The position numbers and the translations under genes are program-made. A stretch of 64,000 bases of DNA, taken from NCBI GenBank assembly GCA_030691075.1, contig JAUYFI010000085.1:27167-91166 (forward strand). The letters run 5' to 3'. The first letter of the stretch is position 1; every line of letters begins with the position of its first letter. Origin of the DNA: Sulfurisoma sp. GTDB taxonomy: Bacteria; Pseudomonadota; Gammaproteobacteria; Burkholderiales; Rhodocyclaceae. The notes under the pieces were generated by a model. The model ran no database searches. It worked only from the letters and a program-made list of their open reading frames with translations, and had not been told where the DNA came from. Positions 19,874 to 29,756 of the stretch are shown here, piece after piece.

Positions 19874-20407
19874 ATGGAGCAGTACCACGGCACCACCATT
19901 CTTTCCGTGCGGCGCGGCAGCCGCGTCGCGCTCGGCGGCGACGGCCAGGTCACGCTGGGCAACATCGTCATCAAGGCCAGCGCGCGAAAAGTGCGGCGGC
20001 TGTATGGCGAGAAGATCCTCGCCGGCTTCGCTGGCGGCACGGCCGATGCCTTTACCTTGTTCGAGCGCTTCGAGGCCAAGCTCGAAAAGCACCAGGGCAA
20101 TCTCCTGCGCTCGGCCGTCGAACTGGCCAAGGACTGGCGCACCGACCGCATGCTGCGCCGGCTCGAGGCCATGCTGGCCGTGGCCGACCGCGACAACTCG
20201 CTCGTCATCACCGGCAACGGCGACGTGCTCGAGCCGGAATTTGGCATCGTCGCCATCGGCAGCGGCGGCGCCTACGCCCAGGCCGCGGCGCGGGCGCTGC
20301 TCGAGAACACGGAACTTCTTCCCGAAGAGATCGTCAAGAAATCGCTCGCCATCGCCGGCGACCTCTGCATCTACACCAACCAGAACCATGTGATCGAAAC
20401 GCTCTGA
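19874..20407 (+). CDS. hslV: ATP-dependent protease subunit HslV
   Basis: [54 protein letters not shown]. Confidence 0.97.
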   Translation: MEQYHGTTILSVRRGSRVALGGDGQVTLGNIVIKASARKVRRLYGEKILAGFAGGTADAFTLFERFEAKLEKHQGNLLRSAVELAKDWRTDRMLRRLEAMLAVADRDNSLVITGNGDVLEPEFGIVAIGSGGAYAQAAARALLENTELLPEEIVKKSLAIAGDLCIYTNQNHVIETL

Positions 20408-21741
20408 TGACGCAAACCAGCCAGATGACCCCCGCCGAGATTGTCTCGGAACTCGACAAGCACATTGTCGGCCAGGCTCGCGCCAAGCGTGCCGTGGCGA
20501 TTGCCCTGCGCAACCGCTGGCGCCGCGCGCAGGTGGCCGAGCCGCTGCGCTCCGAGATAACGCCCAAGAACATCCTGATGATCGGCCCGACCGGCGTGGG
20601 CAAGACCGAGATCGCGCGCCGGCTGGCGCGGCTCGCCAACGCGCCCTTCATCAAGATCGAGGCGACCAAGTTCACCGAGGTCGGCTATGTCGGCCGCGAT
20701 GTCGACACCATCATCCGCGACCTGGCCGAGACGGCGATCAAGGACGCCCGCGAGGTGGCGATGAAGGCCGTGCGCGATCGCGCCATGGATGCCGCCGAGG
20801 ATCGCATCCTCGACGTGCTGCTGCCCACGGCGCGAACCGGCTTCAGCGAAACGGCGACGGAGGATTCCGGCACGCGGCAGAAGTTTCGCAAGAAGCTGCG
20901 CGAGGGCGAGCTCGACGACAAGGAGATCGAGATCGAAGTCGCGGCGCCGGCGGCGTCGATGGAGATCTTCGCCCCGCCCGGCATGGAGGATCTGACCCAG
21001 CAGATCCAGGGCATGTTCCAGAACATGGGCTCGGGCAAGCGGCGGACGCGCAAGCTGCCGATCCGCGACGCGCTCAAGGCCATCGCCGACGAGGAGGCCG
21101 CGCGCCTCATCAACGACGAGGAGGTGAAGGCCGCCGCGCTGAAGAACGTCGAGCAGAACGGCATCGTCTTTCTCGACGAGATAGACAAGATCGCGACAAG
21201 ATCGGAAGCGCACGGCGCCGACGTCTCGCGCCAGGGCGTGCAGCGCGACCTGCTGCCGCTGGTCGAGGGCACCACGGTATCGACCAAGTACGGCATGATC
21301 AAGACCGATCACATCCTGTTCATCGCCAGCGGGGCGTTTCACCTGGCCAAGCCCTCGGACCTGATCCCCGAGCTGCAGGGGCGGCTGCCGATTCGCGTCG
21401 AGCTCGACTCGCTCTCGGTCGACGACTTCCAGTGCATCCTCACCCAGACCGACGCCTGCCTGACGCGCCAGTACCAGGCGCTGCTGGACACCGAGAAGGT
21501 CACGGTCGACTTCACCGATGACGGCATCAAGCGCCTGGCCGAGATCGCCTTCGAGGTCAACGAGCGGACCGAAAACATCGGCGCGCGGCGGCTGTACACG
21601 GTGATGGAAAAGCTGCTCGAGGAAGTCTCCTTCGAGGCCGGCGCGAAGGAGGGCATCCGTGTGACCGTCGACGCCGCCTACGTCGACGCGCGGCTCGGCG
21701 AACTCGCGCGCGACGAAGATCTCTCGCGCTACGTGCTGTGA
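20407..21741 (+). CDS. hslU: ATP-dependent protease ATPase subunit HslU
   Basis: [51 protein letters not shown]. Confidence 0.98.
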   Translation: MTQTSQMTPAEIVSELDKHIVGQARAKRAVAIALRNRWRRAQVAEPLRSEITPKNILMIGPTGVGKTEIARRLARLANAPFIKIEATKFTEVGYVGRDVDTIIRDLAETAIKDAREVAMKAVRDRAMDAAEDRILDVLLPTARTGFSETATEDSGTRQKFRKKLREGELDDKEIEIEVAAPAASMEIFAPPGMEDLTQQIQGMFQNMGSGKRRTRKLPIRDALKAIADEEAARLINDEEVKAAALKNVEQNGIVFLDEIDKIATRSEAHGADVSRQGVQRDLLPLVEGTTVSTKYGMIKTDHILFIASGAFHLAKPSDLIPELQGRLPIRVELDSLSVDDFQCILTQTDACLTRQYQALLDTEKVTVDFTDDGIKRLAEIAFEVNERTENIGARRLYTVMEKLLEEVSFEAGAKEGIRVTVDAAYVDARLGELARDEDLSRYVL

Positions 21742-22163
21742 TGCGGTTCGGCGTTCTCCTGGTGGCGCTTGCGGCAGGCTGTACCCACGCCGCCGATATC
21801 GAGGTCAAGACACCCTGGACGCGCGCGACGGTGCGCCTGCTCAAAGTCAGCGGTGCCTACATGGAACTGAAAAGCGCGCGGGGCGCGACGCTGGTCGGCG
21901 CCAGCAGCCCGGTCGCCGGCAGCGTCGAGCTGCACGAAATGCGCATGGAGGGCGACTTGATGAAAATGCGCGCCGTGCGGCGGCTGGCGCTGCCGGCGGG
22001 CAAGCCGGTGGCGCTGACGCCGATGGGTTATCACCTGATGCTCTACGATCTCAGGCAGCAGCTCGTCGAAGGCACGCGGATACCGATCCGCCTCGAGTTC
22101 GAGGCCGCCGGCGGACGGCGCGAGATGGTGGAGGTTTCCGCCGAGGTGCGGCCGTTGCGCTAG
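21741..22163 (+). CDS. PCu(A)C-type copper chaperone
   Basis: DIEVKTPWTRAT, SVELHEMRMEGDLMKMRAV, GYHLMLYDLRQQL. Confidence 0.88.
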   Translation: MRFGVLLVALAAGCTHAADIEVKTPWTRATVRLLKVSGAYMELKSARGATLVGASSPVAGSVELHEMRMEGDLMKMRAVRRLALPAGKPVALTPMGYHLMLYDLRQQLVEGTRIPIRLEFEAAGGRREMVEVSAEVRPLR

Positions 22164-22174
22164 CGGGCTATGCT

Positions 22175-23125
22175 CTAACGACTACGCAACGACCAATCAA
22201 CCGGCGCTTTTCCGGGCGCGATTGCACCGCCAAAAACATCGTGCTGGGCAAATCGGCAAACGGCCGAGATGATCGGGTGGGTGAGTTTGCGTTCATTGGT
22301 GATGGCGTAGATTTGTTCCCTGACAGTCTCGATTCTGCCCACGACCCGTACATCGCTCTGGCGAACAACGTAGGACTCGATCGCGGTCGGCGCCACAAAG
22401 TACCCGGCGCCCGCCTGGCCAAAAGCCATCATCAGCGCACTGTCGTCAAACTCGCCAACGATGCGGGGATGCAGGTGCTCGAATTCGAGCCACCGCATCA
22501 AGCGCGAGTGCAGGGCCACATCCACTCCCGGTAGCAGAAAGGGGACGCCGTCCAGCAGTTGCGGAAACGGGAGATTGCCTTTTTTGACCAGGGACTTCGC
22601 CCCAAACACGCTCACCCCGCTCTCTCCCAGGTAATGGTCGTATCCGCGCACATTGAGATTGTCCGGCATGGGCCGGTCAGCAATCACCATGTCGAGACGA
22701 TGCACCGCCAAATCGGCCAGCAGCGTCGCCAGCCGGCCTTCGCGGCAGATCAGCTTGACGGGTTCGTCCAGGCTCAGCGACGGTTCCACCAGGCGATAGG
22801 CCACCATCTTCGGAACGGAATCGGCAATGCCGACGCGAAATGTCACGCTTTGCTGGTGTGCATCGCCACGAATGGAATCAAGCAATTCGCCGCCGAGCGA
22901 GAAGATTTGCTCGGCGTAGCCCAGCAACCGCTGGCCGGTTTCCGTCAGTTCCAGACCGCGGCCGACACGGCGGAACAAGTCCACCCCGAGGGTGGATTCG
23001 AACTCGCTCAACTGGCCGCTGATCGACTGCGGGGTGAGATGCAACTGTTCGCTGGCGCGAGCGATGCCCCCGGATTTGGCGACCATCCAGAAATAGCGCA
23101 AGTGCTTGTAATTGAGGGTTGGCAT
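22175..23125 (-). CDS. nhaR: LysR-family regulator, NhaR-like
   Basis: LNYKHLRYFWMVAKSGGIARASEQLHLTPQSISGQLSEFE. Confidence 0.85.
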   Translation of the reverse strand: MPTLNYKHLRYFWMVAKSGGIARASEQLHLTPQSISGQLSEFESTLGVDLFRRVGRGLELTETGQRLLGYAEQIFSLGGELLDSIRGDAHQQSVTFRVGIADSVPKMVAYRLVEPSLSLDEPVKLICREGRLATLLADLAVHRLDMVIADRPMPDNLNVRGYDHYLGESGVSVFGAKSLVKKGNLPFPQLLDGVPFLLPGVDVALHSRLMRWLEFEHLHPRIVGEFDDSALMMAFGQAGAGYFVAPTAIESYVVRQSDVRVVGRIETVREQIYAITNERKLTHPIISAVCRFAQHDVFGGAIAPGKAPVDWSLRSR

Positions 23126-23233
23126 CGCCTCGATAGTTCGATTTTTTGGATGTTTTATTAAATAATAATCGATTTGCGCGAGGTCTTCATGTTGCCTACA
23201 CTACACGACACCCCTGTTGAAAGGAGTCCGGAC

Positions 23234-23879
23234 TTGAAACGCGTCATGCTCTTAATCGGTACCCACTTGGCCATCATGCTGGTGCTGGGTATCGTTACCA
23301 CGCTGACTGGTGCCAACAGGTTCTTTACCGGCGCCGGCCTCGACCTTGGCAAACCGCTGCTCTTCGCCGCGATCATGGGCTTTGGCGGCTCCTTTCTGTC
23401 GCTGTGGATGTCCAAGGAAATCGCCAAGTGGAGCACCGGCGCCCGGGTGATCGACGCACCGCGGAATTCGACCGAGTTCTGGCGGGTCGATACCGTGCGC
23501 CGCTTCTCCGCCAAGGCCGGTCTGCCGATGCCCGCGTTGTCGGCTACCTCGTGGACTCGTTCCTGCGCAAGGGCGACCAACAGTCCGATGGCCCCGGCAT
23601 CGGCTACATGATCACCGTGGTGATCCGCGACATCGTCTTCGGTATCCTGGCCAGCGTCGTCGTCATGCACTTCTCGCGCAAGCGCGAGTTTCGCGCCTGA
23701 TGGGCTCGCCACAGTCGATGATGGCCGCGCTGCGCCGCCTGGGTGGAATGGAATCCGGTGCATTGCCGCAGAACGTCGCCACCGCCGGCATCAACGGCCG
23801 ACCCGGCTGGATGGCGCTGTTTTCCAGTCCCCCGCCGCTGGAAGACCGGATTGCCGCTCTCGCGGCTGCGTACCAGTAA
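23234..23879 (+). pseudogene. htpX: HtpX membrane protease remnant, catalytic region deleted
   Basis: [30 protein letters not shown]...[20 protein letters not shown] | [55 protein letters not shown] | [35 protein letters not shown], in three different frames; no HEXXH. Confidence 0.9.
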
Positions 23880-23951
23880 ACGGGCGATACCCAGCATAAT
23901 GAACAGCTTCACCAGTACCAACCCAAACGTTTCAATCAGGAGGAGAACCCA

Positions 23952-24632
23952 ATGACCATGCAAAACACTGCTCCCATCTCCATCGCCCGCCAGGGCGCCG
24001 AGTCGGTATTCGCCACGAACAAGGTGATCCGCAACACCTACATGCTGCTGTCGATGACACTGCTGTTTGCAGCCGCCACCGCGGCAGCCTCCGTGGCGAT
24101 GAAACTGCCGCATCCCGGGCTGATCATCACGCTGGTCGGTTATTTCGGCCTGCTGTTCGCCACAGCCAAGCTACGCAACAGCGGCTGGGGCATCGTCTCG
24201 GTCTTCGCCCTCACCGGCTTCATGGGCTACACGCTCGGGCCCATCGTCAGCCACTATCTCGGCCTGCCCAACGGTGGCCAGACGGTAATGATGGCCATGG
24301 CCGGCACCGCCGCGATTTTCCTCGGCCTCTCCGGCTATGCGCTGACCACGCGCAAGGACTTCAGCTTCATGGGCGGTTTCCTGATGGTCGGCATCCTGCT
24401 GGCCTTCCTCGCCGGTCTGGCCGCGATCTTCTTCGAGATCCCGGCGCTGTCGCTCACCGTCTCGGCCGCCTTCGTGCTGCTGATGTCGGGCCTCATCCTC
24501 TACGAAACATCGAACATCATCCATGGTGGCGAGACCAATTACGTGATGGCGACCGTGACGTTGTTCGTTACCATCTTCAACCTTTTCACCAGCCTGCTGC
24601 AACTGCTCGGTTTTATGAACAGCAGCGACTGA
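23952..24632 (+). CDS. Bax inhibitor-1/YccA family membrane protein
   Basis: NKVIRNTYMLLSMTLLFAA, seven hydrophobic segments, YETSNIIHGGETNYVMATVTLFVTIFNLFTSLLQLLG. Confidence 0.92.
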   Translation: MTMQNTAPISIARQGAESVFATNKVIRNTYMLLSMTLLFAAATAAASVAMKLPHPGLIITLVGYFGLLFATAKLRNSGWGIVSVFALTGFMGYTLGPIVSHYLGLPNGGQTVMMAMAGTAAIFLGLSGYALTTRKDFSFMGGFLMVGILLAFLAGLAAIFFEIPALSLTVSAAFVLLMSGLILYETSNIIHGGETNYVMATVTLFVTIFNLFTSLLQLLGFMNSSD

Positions 24633-24654
24633 ACACCGCGCCTTGGGTCGCGAA

Positions 24655-24688
24655 GAAAAGCCGGCGGAATTATTCCGTCGGCTTTTCC
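24655..24688. terminator. Rho-independent terminator GAAAAGCCGGCGGAA-TTA-TTCCGTCGGCTTTTC
   Basis: Near-perfect 15-bp stem with A/T flanks after the YccA-like gene. Confidence 0.85.
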
Positions 24689-24728
24689 GTTCAGTGAGCC
24701 CGACCCTGAAACTCATCATTGACCGGCC

Positions 24729-25481
24729 ATGATCGAACTCCTGCTCAACCCCGAAATCTGGATCGCCTTCTTCACGCTGACCGCGCTGGAACTGGTGCTC
24801 GGCATCGACAACATCATTTTCATTTCCATCCTCGTCGACAGGCTGCCGCGCGAGAAGCAGGAGATAGCCCGGCGCATCGGCCTCTTCCTGGCCATGTTCA
24901 TGCGCATCGGGCTGCTGCTGGTGCTGTCGTGGATCGTCGGGCTGACCGCGCCGGTATTCTCGGTGCTGGGCCAGGATATTTCCGGGCGCGATCTGATCCT
25001 GATTTCCGGGGGGCTGTTCCTGATCTGGAAGAGCACCGGCGAGGTGCACCAGTTGCTCGAAGGCGAAGAGGGGGAAGCGTCGCGCAAGGTGGCGTCGAGC
25101 TTCGCCGGGGTCATCGTCCAGATCATGGTGATCGACCTCGTCTTTTCGCTCGATTCGATCATCACCGCCGTCGGCATGGTGAGCGAGGTCGCCGTGATGA
25201 TCGCCGCGGTGGTGGCGTCGGTCGGCTTGATGATGCTGTTTGCCGCGGGCATTGGCCGCTTCGTCTCCGATCATCCGACGATCAAGATGCTGGCGCTGTC
25301 CTTCCTCGTCGTCGTCGGCGTCGTGCTGATCGCGGACGGCTTCGGCCACCATGTGCCGAAAGGCTACATCTACTTCGCCATGGCCTTCTCGGTCGGCGTC
25401 GAGATGCTCAACATCCGCATGCGCAAGAAGGCGGTGAAGCCTGTCGAACTGCGCGAGCCTTACGTCCGCGAGACAGCCTGA
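24729..25481 (+). CDS. TerC family integral membrane protein
   Basis: ELVLGIDNIIFISILVDRLP, VIDLVFSLDSIITAVGM. Confidence 0.93.
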   Translation: MIELLLNPEIWIAFFTLTALELVLGIDNIIFISILVDRLPREKQEIARRIGLFLAMFMRIGLLLVLSWIVGLTAPVFSVLGQDISGRDLILISGGLFLIWKSTGEVHQLLEGEEGEASRKVASSFAGVIVQIMVIDLVFSLDSIITAVGMVSEVAVMIAAVVASVGLMMLFAAGIGRFVSDHPTIKMLALSFLVVVGVVLIADGFGHHVPKGYIYFAMAFSVGVEMLNIRMRKKAVKPVELREPYVRETA

Positions 25482-25562
25482 CACTGTCGTTGGGTCCAAT
25501 TCCCCGAGCGTCGGCAATAGAGAAGACCAGCAACTCAGCGGGGTGCGCTGGCGATACGGCCA

Positions 25563-28500
25563 TTACGCCGCCATGCGTTCGCGCCACCCTTCGATCAGCG
25601 AATACACCGAAGGAACCACGACCAGCGTCAGCAGCGTCGACGAAATCATGCCGCCGATCACCGCGATGGACAGCGGCTGGTTGGTTTCGGCGCCGGCGCC
25701 CAGCCCCAGCGCGGCGGGGAAGAGGGCGAGGATCACGGTGGCCGAGGTCATCAGCACCGGGCGCATGCGGATGGGGCAGGCGTTGCGCAGCGCGGCGTCG
25801 ACCCGCATGCCCTGCGCGCGCCGCTGGTTGGTGAGGTCGACCAGCAGGATGGAGTTCTTGGCGACGAGGCCGACCAGCAGCACCAGGCCGATCATCGAAT
25901 AGATGTTGAGCGACTGGTTGAACAGCCACAGCGCGGCGACGCCGCCGACGATGGCCAGCGGCTGCGCCAGCATGACGATGGCGGGCTGGAGGAAGCTGTT
26001 GAACTGGCTGGCCAGCACCATGTAGAGCAGCACCAGCGCGAGGGCGAAGGTGAATACCATGTATTTCATGGTCTTCTGGAATTCCTCGGCCTGGCCGATC
26101 ATCTTGACCTGGTAGCCGAGCGGCAGGTCGGCGGACAAGGCCTTGACCTTGGCCACCGCGTCGCCCAGCGCCATGGTCGGGCTGGCGAAGAAGGTGGTGG
26201 CGTATTGCAGGTCGTAGCGGCCGATGACCGCCGGGCCCAGCGATTCCTTGAAGCTCGCCACGGAGTCGAGGCGCACCATCTTGCCGTCCCTGGAACGCAT
26301 GAAGATTTTCGACAGGTCGGAAGCCTGGCTGAATTCGCCCTCCTTCGCCTTGATGCGGATGTCGTAGCGCTGACCGTCGCCGGGCTCGTCGTTGTATTTG
26401 GCGATGTCGATGCCGCCGGTGAGCATGTTCACCGCCAGCGCGACGTCGGCCGAGCCGAGATTGCTCGAGGCGATGCGCAGGCGGTCGGGCTGGAAGACGA
26501 GCTGCGGCAGGTCGAGCTGCAGGTCGGTGTCGATGCGGCCGATGCCGGGTTCGGCGGCGAGCTTGTTCTGCAATTCGCGCGACAGGCGGCCGACTTCCCG
26601 CAGGTTGTCGCCGCTGAGCACGAACTGCAGCGGGTCGCCGCGCTGGCCCTGCACCATGGGGTAGGGCGCGGCGAAGGCGCGCACGCCGGCCACGTTGGCG
26701 AGCTCCTGCTTGAGCATGGCGAGCACCTGCTGCTGCGACAGCTTGCGCTCTTCGCGCGGGGCGAGGCGCACCACCACCATGCCCTGGTTCACCTGGCCGG
26801 CGCTGCCCAGGCCGACGAGGGCGAACTCGGTGACGATCTCCTTGTGGGCCTTGAGCAGGGCTTCGACTTCCCTGAGCTTGCCGTCGGTGTAGTCGATGGA
26901 GGACCCCAGCGGCGCGCGCAGGAAGACGAGGAAGCGGCCCTCGTCCTGCTCGGGGGCGAAGGCCTTGCCGATGTTGGCGAAGAAGAAGGCGGAGGATGCG
27001 ACGATGGCGGCGGTGAGCGCCACCACTTTCCAGCGGTGGGTCAGCGCCCATTCCAGCGCATGGACGTAGATCCAGTCGAGCCGGGCGAAGAAGCGGTCGA
27101 GCGCGTGATAGATGCGGCCGTGGCTCTTTTCCACCGTGAGGTAGCGCGAGCAGAGCATGGGGGTGAGCGTCAGCGAGACGAAGAGGGAGACGATGACGCC
27201 GAAGGTGACGACCACGGCGAAGGAGCGGAAGAACTGGCCGATGATGCCGGAAAGGAAAATGACCGGGGCGAAGATGGAGACCAGCGCGGCGGTGGCGGCG
27301 ATCACCGCGAACACTACCTCGTTGCTGCCATTCACCGCGGCGGCGACCGGGTCGGGGTCGATCTCCTCGCGGTGGCGGTAGATATTCTCCAATACGACGA
27401 TGGCATCGTCCACCACCACGCCGATCAAGAGCAGCAGCGCCAGCATGGTCAGCGAATTGAGGGTGAAGCCGAAGAAATGGATCACCGCGATGGCGCCGAG
27501 CAGCGAGACGGGAATCGCCAGCGCGATGATCAGCGTCGAGCGCAGCGAGCGCAGGAAGAACCAGACCACCAGCGAGGCGAGGAGGGTGCCCTCGATCAGG
27601 TGCTGCTTGAGCGAATTGACGATCTCGAGAATGAACACCGCGTCGTTGGAGACGATGTGCAGCTTGAGGCCCGGCGGCAGTTGCGGCCGCAGCTCGTTCT
27701 CCAGCCGCGCCTTGATCTTCTCGGCGATGTCGACGGTGTTGGTATTGGCGATCTTGACGATGCCCAGGCCCACCGTGGTCTCGCCGTTGAAGCGCGCCAG
27801 CTGGCGGTTGTCGGTGAGGCCGTCGGTGATCTCGGCGATGTCCCCGAGGCGGACCGGCGCGGCGCCCTTCCAGGCGACGACCAGATCGGACAGGTCGTCG
27901 AGCGTGTGGAATTCGAGGTCGAGCTTGACCAGGCTCTCGGTGGTCTGGCCGACGACGAAGCCGCCGGCCATCTGCACGTGCTCGGCGGCGAAGGCGGCGG
28001 TGATGTCCTGCGCGGTGACGCCCAGCGCCGCCATGCGGTCGGGCCGCAGGTTCACGCGGATGGTGCGGTCGCGGCGGCCGCCGAGGCGCACCTCGCCGAC
28101 GCCGTCGATGGTCTCGAGGCGCTTCTTCAGCACGTTGATGGCGTACTGGTTGAGCTGCTGCTGCGTGCGGTCGCCCTGCAGGGCCAGCCACATGATGGGC
28201 TGGGCGTTGGTCTCGACCTTGGCGACGATGGGCGGGTCGGTGTCCCTGGGCAGGCGCCGCAGAGCCTGGTTGACCTTGGACTGCACCTCGGTGAAGGCGA
28301 CGTCCACCTTTTTTTCCAGCGCGAAGGTGATGGCGATCACCGAGACGCCGGGCGAGGAGGTCGACTGGATGTGCTCGATGCCGGGCACCGAGTTCACCGT
28401 GGTCTCGATGACGTTGGTGACGGAGGAGTCGACGATGTCCGGGTTGGCGCCCTTGAGCACCGTGGTGATCGACACCACCGGAAACTCGATGTAGGGATAG

Positions 28501-28607
28501 CGGTCCATGCCGATGCGGTTGAAGGAGAGGATGCCGAACAGCACCAGCACGGCGGAGAGCATCCACGCCAGGACGTGGCGTTTGATGGAAAGCTCGGGCA
28601 GGTTCAT
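25563..28607 (-). CDS. Efflux RND transporter permease (AcrB/HAE1-like)
   Basis: 1014 aa; MNLPELSIKRHVLAWMLSAVLVLFGI, VVDDAIVVLENIYRHRE, GLVAKNSILLVDLTNQRR. Confidence 0.95.
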   Translation of the reverse strand: MNLPELSIKRHVLAWMLSAVLVLFGILSFNRIGMDRYPYIEFPVVSITTVLKGANPDIVDSSVTNVIETTVNSVPGIEHIQSTSSPGVSVIAITFALEKKVDVAFTEVQSKVNQALRRLPRDTDPPIVAKVETNAQPIMWLALQGDRTQQQLNQYAINVLKKRLETIDGVGEVRLGGRRDRTIRVNLRPDRMAALGVTAQDITAAFAAEHVQMAGGFVVGQTTESLVKLDLEFHTLDDLSDLVVAWKGAAPVRLGDIAEITDGLTDNRQLARFNGETTVGLGIVKIANTNTVDIAEKIKARLENELRPQLPPGLKLHIVSNDAVFILEIVNSLKQHLIEGTLLASLVVWFFLRSLRSTLIIALAIPVSLLGAIAVIHFFGFTLNSLTMLALLLLIGVVVDDAIVVLENIYRHREEIDPDPVAAAVNGSNEVVFAVIAATAALVSIFAPVIFLSGIIGQFFRSFAVVVTFGVIVSLFVSLTLTPMLCSRYLTVEKSHGRIYHALDRFFARLDWIYVHALEWALTHRWKVVALTAAIVASSAFFFANIGKAFAPEQDEGRFLVFLRAPLGSSIDYTDGKLREVEALLKAHKEIVTEFALVGLGSAGQVNQGMVVVRLAPREERKLSQQQVLAMLKQELANVAGVRAFAAPYPMVQGQRGDPLQFVLSGDNLREVGRLSRELQNKLAAEPGIGRIDTDLQLDLPQLVFQPDRLRIASSNLGSADVALAVNMLTGGIDIAKYNDEPGDGQRYDIRIKAKEGEFSQASDLSKIFMRSRDGKMVRLDSVASFKESLGPAVIGRYDLQYATTFFASPTMALGDAVAKVKALSADLPLGYQVKMIGQAEEFQKTMKYMVFTFALALVLLYMVLASQFNSFLQPAIVMLAQPLAIVGGVAALWLFNQSLNIYSMIGLVLLVGLVAKNSILLVDLTNQRRAQGMRVDAALRNACPIRMRPVLMTSATVILALFPAALGLGAGAETNQPLSIAVIGGMISSTLLTLVVVPSVYSLIEGWRERMAA

Positions 28608-28625
28608 TACAGTAAAAAAGCCGCG

Positions 28626-29756
28626 TCAGCGACTCACACCGCTCCCCTCGCCCCTCGCGGGAGAGGGGCCGGGGGAGAGGGGAGGTTTGACCGTGACGGT
28701 CGCGCCGTGGGTGAGGAAACCGGCGCCATCCAGCGCGACGGTCTCGCCTTCCTTGATGCCGGCGAGGATCTCGACCACGCCGCCCTTCTTGGCGCCGGCC
28801 TGGACGATGCGCTGTTGCGCCTTCTTCTTGCCCTCCTCGTCGACGATGGCATAGACGACCTTGCCGGCCGGGCGCAGCACCACGCTCTGCTCGGGCACCA
28901 CCAGCGCGGCGGCCTTGGCGGCGATCCGTACCGAGGCATTCACCGTGCCGCCGGACTTCAGCGCGCCGTCGTTTTCGATCTCGACGATGACGTCGAGCGC
29001 GCGGCTGGATTCGGAGACGGCGGGGCGGATGTCGGCGATCTTCGCCTCGAATACCCTGCCCGGCGCCTGCGGCGAGGTGAGGCGCACCGCCTGCCCGCGC
29101 GACAGGCGCGGCGCGGCGCTCTCGGGGAAGGGCAGGTGGGCGCGCAGGCGCTGGTTCGATACCAGTTGGAACAGCGGATCGCCGAGCTTGACGTAGTCGC
29201 CCGGCGCGATCAGCTGGCTCTCGATGACGCCGTCGAAGGGCGCGGCGATGGTGGTCTTGCCCACCGCGCGCTTGCCGATGCCGGCGCGGGCCTGGGCGGA
29301 CGCGAGCTGCTCGGCAATGGCCGCGCGCTGGGCGCGGGCGTCGTCGGCCGCGTTCTGCGAGAAGAAACCCTTGGCCACCAGGCTTTGTTGCCGCTCGATC
29401 AGCCTGTCCTGCTGCGCGAGCAGGGCTTCGAGGCGCTTGACCTCGGCCTGCTCGGACTGGCTGGCGAGCGCGAGGTCGGTGGCGTCGATGACGGCGAGCG
29501 TCTCGCCGCGCTTTACCGCCTTGCCGGCGAAGGCGAGGACCCGGGCGACCTTGCCCGCGACTTCGGCGCCGATCTTCGGGTCGATGGCGGCCTCGAGCGT
29601 GCCCAGCGTGTCCTCGGTGACCTCGAAGGCGCCGCTCTTGACCTGCGTCACGGTGATCAGCGCCGGCGGCGGGCCGAATTTCTTTTCCTCCGGTCGTCTG
29701 TCGCAGGCGGCGAGCAGCAGTGCGGCGCAGAGAACGAACGGGAGGTGTCGGATCAT
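28626..29756 (-). CDS. Efflux RND transporter periplasmic adaptor subunit
   Basis: lipobox LLAAC; VAGKVARVLAFAGKAVKRGETLAVID, APFDGVIESQLIAPGDYV; C-terminus derived from repeat. Confidence 0.93.
   Translation of the reverse strand: MIRHLPFVLCAALLLAACDRRPEEKKFGPPPALITVTQVKSGAFEVTEDTLGTLEAAIDPKIGAEVAGKVARVLAFAGKAVKRGETLAVIDATDLALASQSEQAEVKRLEALLAQQDRLIERQQSLVAKGFFSQNAADDARAQRAAIAEQLASAQARAGIGKRAVGKTTIAAPFDGVIESQLIAPGDYVKLGDPLFQLVSNQRLRAHLPFPESAAPRLSRGQAVRLTSPQAPGRVFEAKIADIRPAVSESSRALDVIVEIENDGALKSGGTVNASVRIAAKAAALVVPEQSVVLRPAGKVVYAIVDEEGKKKAQQRIVQAGAKKGGVVEILAGIKEGETVALDGAGFLTHGATVTVKPPLSPGPSPARGEGSGVSR
28641..28685 (-). repeat. GC-hairpin repeat at the 3' end of the RND adaptor gene (encodes LSPGPSPARGEGSG)
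   Basis: gctcccctcgcccctcgcgggagaggggccgggggagagggg. Confidence 0.75.
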
